In this document: positions 7,559-15,486 of the stretch, piece after piece | How positions within the stretch are numbered: position 1 is the first letter of the stretch | How the letters are laid out: each line of letters begins with the position of its first letter | NCBI GenBank assembly: GCA_964635875.1 | Contig: CAZWRK010000010.1 | Coordinates: 1-52,825 of the forward strand | Direction: 5' to 3' | From: CAZWRK01 sp964635875 | GTDB lineage: Bacteria > Pseudomonadota > Gammaproteobacteria > Burkholderiales > Aquaspirillaceae | Length of the DNA: 52,825 nt | Notes under the pieces: generated by a model | The model's input: the letters and a program-made list of their open reading frames with translations, nothing else | What the model was told of the DNA's origin: nothing | The model's database searches: none | Made by a program: the position numbers and the translations under genes

Positions 7559-9229
7559 ATGCAAAACAGTGAAGCTTTTCAAGAAAAATTCAATGCCTTG
7601 CGGACACTCTATGCACGTGATTTAGGTGGAAAAATTGCTGCGCTCAGTAACGCTATTGATGTAGCACTCAAAGAAGGTAGTCTCGAATCATTATCCTCAC
7701 CTCGATTAATGGCGCATTCCCTAGCAGGATCGGGGACGACATTCGGCTTCCCCTCCGTATCACAAGCTGCTCGGCGAATTGAACAACATCTCAAGAACCT
7801 CATCGCAGTCGAAATACCGCTCAATATCGGTAATCGCAATATTGTAGATGAAGCATTAGAAGAACTCCGGCAAGCCGCGCAAAATAACGTGGCTACTCCG
7901 CCATCAGAAGCCAAGTCAACCTCCGCAACGGAACACGGCGCAAAAAATCCTGCTTTGGTTCTTAGCCCCCCCACTAGCACGAAAAAACTTCTTTTAATTG
8001 GTGATGAGCATGCCTCGCCGACGAGTATGGCTGGCCAGTTTGGCTACTTAGGTTATCAAGTCTCATCCATGGACAACCTGAGTGATGATGTCAAACCCTG
8101 CGCAATTTTAGTAGAAACAGGGTTTAAGGATATTGAAAAGCTCAATCACCAACTTGAACAACTGCGCGCACAACACACACCCGATATCCCTGTTTTATTT
8201 CTCTCGACACAAGACAATATGCAGGCACGACTCGCGGCAGTCCGGGCGGGGGGAAGAGCATTTTTTACCCATCCAATAGACGTTGGTGCAGTGATTGATG
8301 TGATTGATGAGTTTGGCCAAGAAAAAGCCCGCCCGCCTCTGCGCATCCTCATCGTGGATGATCAGGAAGCAATGACGCGCTATTACGCCAGAATCCTTGC
8401 CGAATCAGGACTAACGACGCGTGTCGAGCTTAATCCATTGCATGTGCTAGACAGCATTACCGAGTTTGACCCCGATTTGCTGCTGATTGATATGTATATG
8501 CCACACTGTAGTGGTATTGAGCTTGCACGAGTCATTCGCCAGCAAAAGGCGTTTGTAAGCATCCCCATTGTTTACTTGTCATCCGAAACAGATGTCGAAA
8601 TGAAACTAGAAGCGATGCGACATGGTGGGGATGACTTTTTAAGCAAACCTGTCGACCCCTCGTTTTTGGCGTCAACAGTTAAAACAAGAGCACTACGGCA
8701 CCAAACAATTCGTAGCCATATCGTGCGGGATGGCCTTACAGGTCTGCTCAATCACACTCGCTTTAAAGAACAACTTCACACAGAGATCAGCAAGGCCCGC
8801 CGCTCAGGAGATGTACTCAGCCTAGTCATGCTCGATCTAGATCATTTTAAGCAAGTGAATGATCGTTATGGTCATCCGGCAGGGGACCGCGTATTGCGCT
8901 TACTGGGCAAATTTTTAGAACAACGTTTAGGAAAAACAGACATCTGCGGCCGTTTTGGCGGAGAAGAGTTTGGTATTATTTTGGCAAAAACGCCTGCCGC
9001 AGAAGCACTTAAAATTATAGATACCCTGCGCCAAGACTTTTTGAATCTTCAACATACGGCAGATGGGCAATCTTTCCGCGTCAGCTTTAGTGCGGGCATC
9101 GCCGATAGCGTGATGTTTGAAGCGCCAAGCCAACTCATCAAGTATGCGGATCAGGCGCTTTATCAGGCTAAACACAAAGGGCGTAACCGCATTGAGGTCT
9201 TCCAGACTACGCCATGTAGCGAGCAATAA
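7559..9229 (+). CDS. Hpt / pseudo-receiver / receiver / GGDEF diguanylate cyclase
   Basis: Cytoplasmic signalling protein of 556 aa that should make c-di-GMP. Residues 1-105 form an Hpt domain with AHSLAGSGTTFGF (His53 as phospho-acceptor). Residues 142-250 are a receiver-like fold with Glu186 where Asp is expected and His238 in place of the conserved Lys, so it is probably not phosphorylatable. Residues 261-375 form an intact receiver (Asp267/268, Asp311, Lys363). Residues 385-550 are a GGDEF domain with active-site GGEEF (467-471), NDRYGHPAGD and LDLDHFK. The inhibitory I-site RxxD is missing (GKTD at 458-461), so product feedback should be weak. No membrane segment is visible. Its 3' end overlaps cheB by 23 nt, convergently. 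The start at 7559 has only a weak ribosome-binding site. Confidence 0.92.
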   Translation: MQNSEAFQEKFNALRTLYARDLGGKIAALSNAIDVALKEGSLESLSSPRLMAHSLAGSGTTFGFPSVSQAARRIEQHLKNLIAVEIPLNIGNRNIVDEALEELRQAAQNNVATPPSEAKSTSATEHGAKNPALVLSPPTSTKKLLLIGDEHASPTSMAGQFGYLGYQVSSMDNLSDDVKPCAILVETGFKDIEKLNHQLEQLRAQHTPDIPVLFLSTQDNMQARLAAVRAGGRAFFTHPIDVGAVIDVIDEFGQEKARPPLRILIVDDQEAMTRYYARILAESGLTTRVELNPLHVLDSITEFDPDLLLIDMYMPHCSGIELARVIRQQKAFVSIPIVYLSSETDVEMKLEAMRHGGDDFLSKPVDPSFLASTVKTRALRHQTIRSHIVRDGLTGLLNHTRFKEQLHTEISKARRSGDVLSLVMLDLDHFKQVNDRYGHPAGDRVLRLLGKFLEQRLGKTDICGRFGGEEFGIILAKTPAAEALKIIDTLRQDFLNLQHTADGQSFRVSFSAGIADSVMFEAPSQLIKYADQALYQAKHKGRNRIEVFQTTPCSEQ

Positions 9230-10265
9230 CCTTCTGAGAGAGGTCTGTCAGTGCGGCAACCTCTGTCACCCCTCCCCGTAAAACAGCTTCCCGAGGCATG
9301 CCATATACAACACAACTCGCCTCGTCTTGGGCGAGGGTATACGCACCTGCTTGGCGCATTGCTAGCATCCCACTCGCACCATCTTTGCCCATTCCTGTCA
9401 TGATCACGCCAATAGCGCGAGCTCCAAGCTCTTGTGCAACAGATTCAAAAAGAACATCCACAGAAGGTTTATGTCGATTAACTGGATCACCGTCGCTTAA
9501 TACGCAAACATAGCCTCGCGCGCTACTGCGAATGGAAAGGTGCCGATCCCCTGGTGCTAAATACGCGCACCCAGGCAGCAACAACTCACCATCCCTTGCT
9601 TCGTACACATGAACAGCAGAACTTTTATCTAAACGTGCAGCGAAGGAAGCCGTAAAACCAACGGGCATGTGCTGAACCATTGCAATCGGCGGACATTGAC
9701 TCGGGATTCCTTGAAGAAAATGCCGGATAGCCTCTGTTCCGCCAGTGGAAGCGCCAACAGCGATGAGTCCATACTTAAAACGTTTTGCACCGCTAGAAAC
9801 TTGGGGCGTCACAGGCGGAGCAGATGTTTTGACGACGTCAACTCTCTGACTCAATAAGCGCGGCTGGCTTTTAGCAGCCACACGCAATTTATCCCGAATC
9901 ACCTCGGCATAATCCAAAATAGCTTGCGGGGACTGTGCACAAGGCTTCGAAATAAAATCAACTGCTCCCAACTCTAGGGCTGCAAGCGTTGCCTCAGCGC
10001 CTGCCTCCGTCAAAGTTGACACCATCACGACTGGCGTTGGTCGTAATCGCATCAGTTTTTCAAGAAAACTGATGCCATCCATTTTTGGCATTTCAATATC
10101 AAGCGTAATTACGTCAGGGTCGAGTTCACGAATTTTTTCACGCGCAACAAAAGGGTCAGGCGCCATCCCCACAACCAACATGTCCCCATCATCTTCAATG
10201 ATTTGCTTTAACAGTGCCCGCATTAAAGCAGAATCATCAACGACGACAACGCGTAATTTCCTCAT
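9207..10265 (-). CDS. cheB: CheB chemoreceptor methylesterase/glutamine deamidase
   Basis: Response-regulator methylesterase that removes methyl groups from chemoreceptor glutamates when phosphorylated by CheA, 352 aa. The N-terminal receiver has VVVDDSALMR, phospho-acceptor in VITLDIEMPKMDG and Lys in FISKP. The C-terminal esterase carries the Ser in AVGASTGGTEAI, the His in VQHMPVGF and the Asp in VIMTGMGKDGASGM. The ATG at 10265 is preferred because AGGA is 6 nt upstream; an in-frame ATG at 10271 overlaps that site. It is the last gene of the che run. Its last 23 nt overlap the end of the convergent diguanylate cyclase gene. Confidence 0.96.
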   Translation of the reverse strand: MRKLRVVVVDDSALMRALLKQIIEDDGDMLVVGMAPDPFVAREKIRELDPDVITLDIEMPKMDGISFLEKLMRLRPTPVVMVSTLTEAGAEATLAALELGAVDFISKPCAQSPQAILDYAEVIRDKLRVAAKSQPRLLSQRVDVVKTSAPPVTPQVSSGAKRFKYGLIAVGASTGGTEAIRHFLQGIPSQCPPIAMVQHMPVGFTASFAARLDKSSAVHVYEARDGELLLPGCAYLAPGDRHLSIRSSARGYVCVLSDGDPVNRHKPSVDVLFESVAQELGARAIGVIMTGMGKDGASGMLAMRQAGAYTLAQDEASCVVYGMPREAVLRGGVTEVAALTDLSQKVIARYMA

Positions 10266-10310
10266 ACCCATTCCTGATTATTGACAATACCCTAGGATTA
10301 CAAAAAACAC

Positions 10311-10919
10311 TTAGAACAACTCAGCATCACCCGCTACCGGCGCCTGAATAATACGTTGACGATAGCGGCGCTCATATTCAAGCAAGGCCTCGTTTCTAGC
10401 GGCCTTCATTTTTCTGACCATGACTCGCCCAGTCCCCGGAAAAAAATAAACTTTGCGAGGAAATATATCGAGTAGATCTTCAGCGACAACAGGAATTTTT
10501 TCCATACGAAGGAATTCGCGCACAAAAGCAGCATTTCTCGCACCCACCTGAGAAACAGTGACGCCGTCTAGGACGCTTGCTCCGCCAAAAATTTTAGCTT
10601 CTAAATGTCCGCGAGCCGCGCCGAGTTTCATGAGGTGGTTAATCAACACCTCCATCGCATAGGTACCATAACGCGTAGGAACAGCAATTGGGGAATCAGG
10701 ATCAGTTTGGTGCGTATCAGGCAGCATAAAATGATTAATACCGCCAATACCAGAGCGCTTATCACGAATGCAAGCCGTGACGCATGATCCTAATACAGTC
10801 ACCTGGAGAAGATTATCACTGGAAACATGATATTCACCCGGCAGAATTTTGACTGCATCGGATTCAAACGTTTTATCGTAATAGTAATGTGTCGCAAAAA
10901 CTTCGCTATGATCAGACAT
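10311..10919 (-). CDS. cheD: CheD chemoreceptor glutamine deamidase
   Basis: Converts specific receptor glutamines to glutamate so that CheR can methylate them, about 202 aa. The family signature VTVLGSCVTACIRD holds the catalytic Cys, and GGINHFMLP holds the catalytic His. GTYAMEVLINHLMKLGA and KIFGGASVL are also typical. The ATG at 10919 (MSDHSEVFATHYYY) fits family N-termini, although its ribosome-binding site is weak. An ATG at 10961 would add 14 residues and begin 9 nt after the cheR stop. It lies between cheR and cheB. Confidence 0.95.
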   Translation of the reverse strand: MSDHSEVFATHYYYDKTFESDAVKILPGEYHVSSDNLLQVTVLGSCVTACIRDKRSGIGGINHFMLPDTHQTDPDSPIAVPTRYGTYAMEVLINHLMKLGAARGHLEAKIFGGASVLDGVTVSQVGARNAAFVREFLRMEKIPVVAEDLLDIFPRKVYFFPGTGRVMVRKMKAARNEALLEYERRYRQRIIQAPVAGDAELF

Positions 10920-10970
10920 CGTATAAACGCCATTCCCGCATAACTCTCTATAAAAAAACATTATGGCATA

Positions 10971-11810
10971 TTAACTAGCCACTTTCTGATAAATGGTTCT
11001 ACCTTTTAAAACAAAATCACTCGTCACATGAGAAAGATTTTCAGAATGACCAATAAATAGATAACCATCTGGTTTTAATAACGAGGGAAAGCGGTTTACG
11101 ATGCTTTTTTGAGTTGGGCGATCAAAGTAAATCAATACATTTCGGCAAAAAATCGCATCAAAATGCCCAGACAAAGGCCAGTCAGGAGACAGTAAATTTA
11201 ATGGGCGAAAGTCAATTAATTTCTGCAGTTCTGGCCTGACGCGGACTTGGCCCAATTGGCGACCTTTACCTTTTAGAAAAAAACGCCGCATTCTATCGTC
11301 AGACATTTTCTCAATACGATCTGCACGATAAATACCTTCACGAGCAATGCGCAAAACATTCGTATCAATATCTGTTGCAATAATCGAAGCCGGCGGGTCA
11401 TAACGACCAAATGCCTCAACTAAAGTCATCGCGATTGAATATGGCTCTTCACCCGTGCTTGATGCTGCACACCAAATACGAAATGGTTCTTTAGATGAAT
11501 GCTGGCTAATTAACGAAAGCAAGTATTCAAAATGATGATTCTCTCGGAAAAATGACGTCAAATTTGTTGTGAGAGCATTCAGAAAATGCTCCCACTCCTC
11601 ACTATCAGGACTCACTCGAGATAAATAGTCAGAAAAGTCTGTTAAGCCTAACGCCCGTAGCCTACGAGCTAACCGACTGTACACCAAAGAATCTTTACTA
11701 TCCGTCAAACGAATTCCTGCATGCTGATAAAGCAAGTCTCGAGCACGCGAAAAATCGTTGACGGTATAAGTAAACTCTCGATCTACATTAACAGACAATC
11801 TCTGATTCAT
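10971..11810 (-). CDS. cheR: CheR chemoreceptor methyltransferase
   Basis: SAM-dependent methylation of receptor glutamates, 279 aa. The N-terminal all-alpha domain (FSRARDLLYQHAGIRL) is followed by LTTNLTSFFRENHHF. The SAM-binding motif is IWCAASSTGEEPYSIAM. DAIFCRNVLIYF and YLFIGHSENL are typical of the class I fold. The ATG directly abuts the MCP stop as TAAATG, so the two are probably co-translated. The neighbouring MCP ends in a W-x-x-F pentapeptide, the usual CheR docking tail, which suggests a cognate pair. Confidence 0.96.
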   Translation of the reverse strand: MNQRLSVNVDREFTYTVNDFSRARDLLYQHAGIRLTDSKDSLVYSRLARRLRALGLTDFSDYLSRVSPDSEEWEHFLNALTTNLTSFFRENHHFEYLLSLISQHSSKEPFRIWCAASSTGEEPYSIAMTLVEAFGRYDPPASIIATDIDTNVLRIAREGIYRADRIEKMSDDRMRRFFLKGKGRQLGQVRVRPELQKLIDFRPLNLLSPDWPLSGHFDAIFCRNVLIYFDRPTQKSIVNRFPSLLKPDGYLFIGHSENLSHVTSDFVLKGRTIYQKVAS

Positions 11811-14800
11811 TTAGAACTCTTCCCATTCATCATCTTGAATCGGCGCGGGCTTTGGTAACGCTTTGGCTGGTGCAGCCGGTGGATGAGAAGGTGCTACAAC
11901 AGGTGACGGCTCCGCATGATGAACAGGGCGCAAAGGCACGGCAGCAGCAACCGGAGCAGCCGTCGCCATCGTGCTAGATAAACCCGCTTTACCTGCCGAA
12001 TACTTCAGACCAGAAACGCGGAATGTCGCAACAGCTTCGCTCAGAATAGAAGCTTGTTCTTCTAAGCTTTCGGCCGCAGCCGCAGCTTCCTCAACCAGAG
12101 CGGCATTCTGCTGTGTGTTTTCGTCCATTTGCGTCACAGCATGATTAATTTGCTCAATACCAGAGCTTTGCTCCAACGATGCAGAGCTAATTTCACGCAT
12201 CAACTCCGCAACTTGCCGTACCGCCTCAACAATCTGGCTCATTGTTTGACCGGCTTGGTCAACTAAGCGCGAGCCAGACTCCACTTTATCAACCGAATCC
12301 CCAATCAAGAACTTAATTTCTTTCGCCGCTGTTGCACTCCGTTGCGCCAAATTACGAACCTCGCTCGCCACAACAGCAAAGCCTCGACCCTGCTCGCCTG
12401 CTCGGGCGGCCTCAACGGCAGCATTCAGCGCCAAAATATTAGTTTGGAAAGCGATACCGTCGATTACGCTAATAATATCGACGATTTTTTTCGCTGAATG
12501 ATTGATTTCCGCCATGGTCGTGACGACTTCATTCACCACCTGACCACCAACAGAGGCTGTATTCGAAGCCGTAGCGGCAAGAGAACTGGCTTGCTGCGCA
12601 TTGTCAGCATTCTGGCGCACAGTGCCTGTAATTTGCTCCATGCTAGACGCAGTTTCTTGCAAATTAGCGGCTTGCTGTTCTGTGCGGGACGAAAGGTTTT
12701 GGTTACCTTGTGCAATTTCGCGAGAGGCAGTGTTGATGGTGTCGGTGGTCTCACGAATTTGTGAAATCAAACCTGCCAAATTATCCACTGTCATATTGGC
12801 ATTGCTTGCCAGTCGACCAAAAACCCCTTCGTATTGACGATCAATACGATAAGTCAAATCACCACGCGAGAGGTGTTCCAACACCTTGGCAATCTCTTCC
12901 AGCCCTTCTGCGGCAGTACCAATCAGCAAGTTCACATTCTCAGAAAGCACCTTGAAGAAACCTTCTTTGCCTTCAACACTCAGTCTCTGAGAGAAGTCGC
13001 CAGCAGCAGCAGCCTCAATAATTTGCGAAACTTCACGCTCGGCAGCGACCTCTTCCGTGCGATCTAACCACTGCACAACCGTACCGTAACGAGTGCCATC
13101 ATCGCCAAACACAGGGTTTGCGATAAGACGGAACGCGCGACCGCCAACATTAATTTCTGCTTGATGCGTACTACGTAAACCAGAAAGCAAATCACGCTGA
13201 TGTGCCGGATTACGATGGAAAGTATCCATCGATACACCTAGCAAATTCGAAGCATCGAAGTTTGGCAAAACTTTACGAATATCAGATTCAGCATTTTTTA
13301 ACATTCGCTGAACAGAATGATTGAGATAAATGATGTTTCGATCATTGTCTGCAATCATGACATTCGTCGTAACATTCCCCAATGCCGCCTTAATGCGTGC
13401 CATATCGGCAGCCGCAGCAGCAATTTTCTCCTTAGCTAACAATTCTTCCGTGAAATCTTGCCATTCGACCACGGTGCCTAAACGCTGCTTAGCTTCATCT
13501 AAAATCGGTGTAATTAATAAGCGGAAGTGACGCCCACCAATCACCAAGTTGGCTTCATGCATACCTGTTAAACGGCTCAACATTGCACGTTGATGAGCGG
13601 GGTTCACATGGAACTGATCAATATTTGATCCTAAAACAGTGCTCGCAGAAAAGTGAGGAAGCTGCTTGCGAATATCAGGCTCAGCATGGCGCAACATTGT
13701 CATTAAGGTCTGATTGGTATAGATAATTTTGCAATCTACATCCGCGATCATGACATTAGTCGCAGCCACATCCAATGCACTGCGAATCCGAAGATTTTCA
13801 GCCATTTGCTCGGAATCTTGATTTTTGCGCGTTTGCAAACTGATCCGCATATCATCAATCGAGCACAATAAGCGAGCAAGCTCGTTATTACCCTCTTCAC
13901 GAATTGAATCATCATTCAACTGGCCAGAAGCAATTCGACTCGCAGAACGCGTTGCCTTATCAAGCTGACGCAAAATGCCTTTCGAAATCGCAAAAATCAA
14001 ACCCGCTAAAATAGCGATCATGAGGACGAATATTGCAACATTCGTATAAAGCTGTGTTTTATGTACTGTCTCGCGTTCAGCCAATAAGCTGTTTACCTTA
14101 GACACTAAACGGCTATTCAGCATTCTCATTTCATCTAGCGATGCGCCAGTTTTTTGCGCAAAGGACTCGCTACTTAAAGCGCTCGTGCTCACAAGTTGTG
14201 CACGCAGCAGGGCTAACAAATCTGCCCCCTGGCGAGAAAGCTGAGAACGCTCTTTAGCAATGTCAGCAGCCAGCGAACCATTTGCATTGATAACTTTTAA
14301 TAAGCTTTGATCAATTGCATTTAGCCGATACTGCGACAAAGAGGCCACAACATCTACTCGGCCCACCACAGCAGGTGCGCTTGCCAATTTGCTGGCAAAC
14401 ACCGTACCCAAGCCTCTGCTCTGAGAGAGGTTTTCAATCAGGATAGGTAACTGAGAAGTACCCGCTTGGACGAGGTAGTAAATATCAGAATCAGGATCAA
14501 GACGAAGAGAGAAATGATCAGAAAGACTATCAACAAAGGACTGGGTGGCGGCAATGAGCTGAGAGCTCGCATCAAATGTCGTAAGAGCCGCATCGCCTTC
14601 ACTTTTCAATGACTTCACGTCAGAAAAGCGCGCACGAAGCGCCTGAGCCTGCTCAAGCAATGCGGGCGGTGCAGAGCGCATTTGCGGCAAGGTATTTAAT
14701 GTATTGAACGCAGCATCAATATCAACCTGTAATGCGTTTAAGCGATCTGCGCTATCACCTTGGATTTGCTGATTGCGATATTGTTGTAATAGTCCCATCA

Positions 14801-14972
14801 AAGCTAAGGCTTTAGAAATGGGTTCAATACCGTCTTTTTCAGACGCTGTTAGTTTGAGATGCTCGAAATCAGCTTGGATGATTTGCACGGTCGGAACCAA
14901 ACAAAACAACACAGAAATCGCAGCGATCACGATCAATTTGCCAGATAACCTGAGGCGGTTAATAAATCGCAT
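11811..14972 (-). CDS. Methyl-accepting chemotaxis protein with tandem PAS domains
   Basis: Membrane chemoreceptor of about 1053 aa, the receptor encoded in the che operon. A first transmembrane helix (about residues 10-32) opens a roughly 280-residue periplasmic helical domain, and a second helix lies near 320-340. A HAMP domain follows, then two PAS domains about 130 residues apart (each with TNVMIAD, IIY-N and RLGTVV/RYGTVV motifs) that look like an internal duplication. More HAMP-like helices (GDFSQRLS, GDLTYRID) precede the signalling hairpin with QTNILALNAAVEAARAGEQG. The C-terminus is DDEWEEF, a CheR/CheB-tethering pentapeptide of WxxF type. The ATG at 14972 has GGAGGG 3 nt upstream. 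The ligand is not predictable; no PAS ligand is identifiable from motifs. Confidence 0.95.
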   Translation of the reverse strand: MRFINRLRLSGKLIVIAAISVLFCLVPTVQIIQADFEHLKLTASEKDGIEPISKALALMGLLQQYRNQQIQGDSADRLNALQVDIDAAFNTLNTLPQMRSAPPALLEQAQALRARFSDVKSLKSEGDAALTTFDASSQLIAATQSFVDSLSDHFSLRLDPDSDIYYLVQAGTSQLPILIENLSQSRGLGTVFASKLASAPAVVGRVDVVASLSQYRLNAIDQSLLKVINANGSLAADIAKERSQLSRQGADLLALLRAQLVSTSALSSESFAQKTGASLDEMRMLNSRLVSKVNSLLAERETVHKTQLYTNVAIFVLMIAILAGLIFAISKGILRQLDKATRSASRIASGQLNDDSIREEGNNELARLLCSIDDMRISLQTRKNQDSEQMAENLRIRSALDVAATNVMIADVDCKIIYTNQTLMTMLRHAEPDIRKQLPHFSASTVLGSNIDQFHVNPAHQRAMLSRLTGMHEANLVIGGRHFRLLITPILDEAKQRLGTVVEWQDFTEELLAKEKIAAAAADMARIKAALGNVTTNVMIADNDRNIIYLNHSVQRMLKNAESDIRKVLPNFDASNLLGVSMDTFHRNPAHQRDLLSGLRSTHQAEINVGGRAFRLIANPVFGDDGTRYGTVVQWLDRTEEVAAEREVSQIIEAAAAGDFSQRLSVEGKEGFFKVLSENVNLLIGTAAEGLEEIAKVLEHLSRGDLTYRIDRQYEGVFGRLASNANMTVDNLAGLISQIRETTDTINTASREIAQGNQNLSSRTEQQAANLQETASSMEQITGTVRQNADNAQQASSLAATASNTASVGGQVVNEVVTTMAEINHSAKKIVDIISVIDGIAFQTNILALNAAVEAARAGEQGRGFAVVASEVRNLAQRSATAAKEIKFLIGDSVDKVESGSRLVDQAGQTMSQIVEAVRQVAELMREISSASLEQSSGIEQINHAVTQMDENTQQNAALVEEAAAAAESLEEQASILSEAVATFRVSGLKYSAGKAGLSSTMATAAPVAAAVPLRPVHHAEPSPVVAPSHPPAAPAKALPKPAPIQDDEWEEF

Positions 14973-14998
14973 GGTCCCTCCGCGGATACAAGTCAAAA

Positions 14999-15481
14999 TT
15001 ACTTAATAAGAGTATCAAACAGCGCCAAATCGCTGCTCGTCATCATTTTTTCTATATCGGCCAAAATGACCATTCTTTCACCCACGGTACCGAGCCCTAA
15101 CAAATAATCTGTTTGAACAACGACACCAAAGTCAGGGGCAGGACGAACCTGATCTGGGACAAGGTTAATGACATCTGACACTCCATCGACAACAATACCA
15201 ACAACACGATTAGCCACATTCAAAATGATGACAACAGTAAATTCATCATATCGAATATTACCCAAACCAAATCGAATTCTCAGATCAACAATCGGAACAA
15301 TCGCTCCGCGTAAATTAATCACGCCTTTCAAAAATACAGGGCTATTCGCAATGCGCGTTACTGCGTCATATCCTCGAATTTCCTGCACTTTTAAAATATC
15401 AATCCCGTACTCTTCTGTCCCTAGGGTAAAAACCAACATTTCATGATTGATTTGAATGTCGTTTTTATCTTGATCACCCAT
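14999..15481 (-). CDS. cheW: CheW coupling protein
   Basis: Adaptor that links CheA to chemoreceptors, 160 aa. Landmarks are LVFTLGTEEYGIDILKVQEIRG near the N-terminus (split across the two SH3-like subdomains), GVINLRGAIVPIVDLRIRFG, and VGIVVDGVSDVINL. It starts with ATG five nt after the cheA stop and ends 27 nt before the MCP start. It has no extra domain. Confidence 0.96.
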   Translation of the reverse strand: MGDQDKNDIQINHEMLVFTLGTEEYGIDILKVQEIRGYDAVTRIANSPVFLKGVINLRGAIVPIVDLRIRFGLGNIRYDEFTVVIILNVANRVVGIVVDGVSDVINLVPDQVRPAPDFGVVVQTDYLLGLGTVGERMVILADIEKMMTSSDLALFDTLIK

Positions 15482-15486
15482 CGCTT

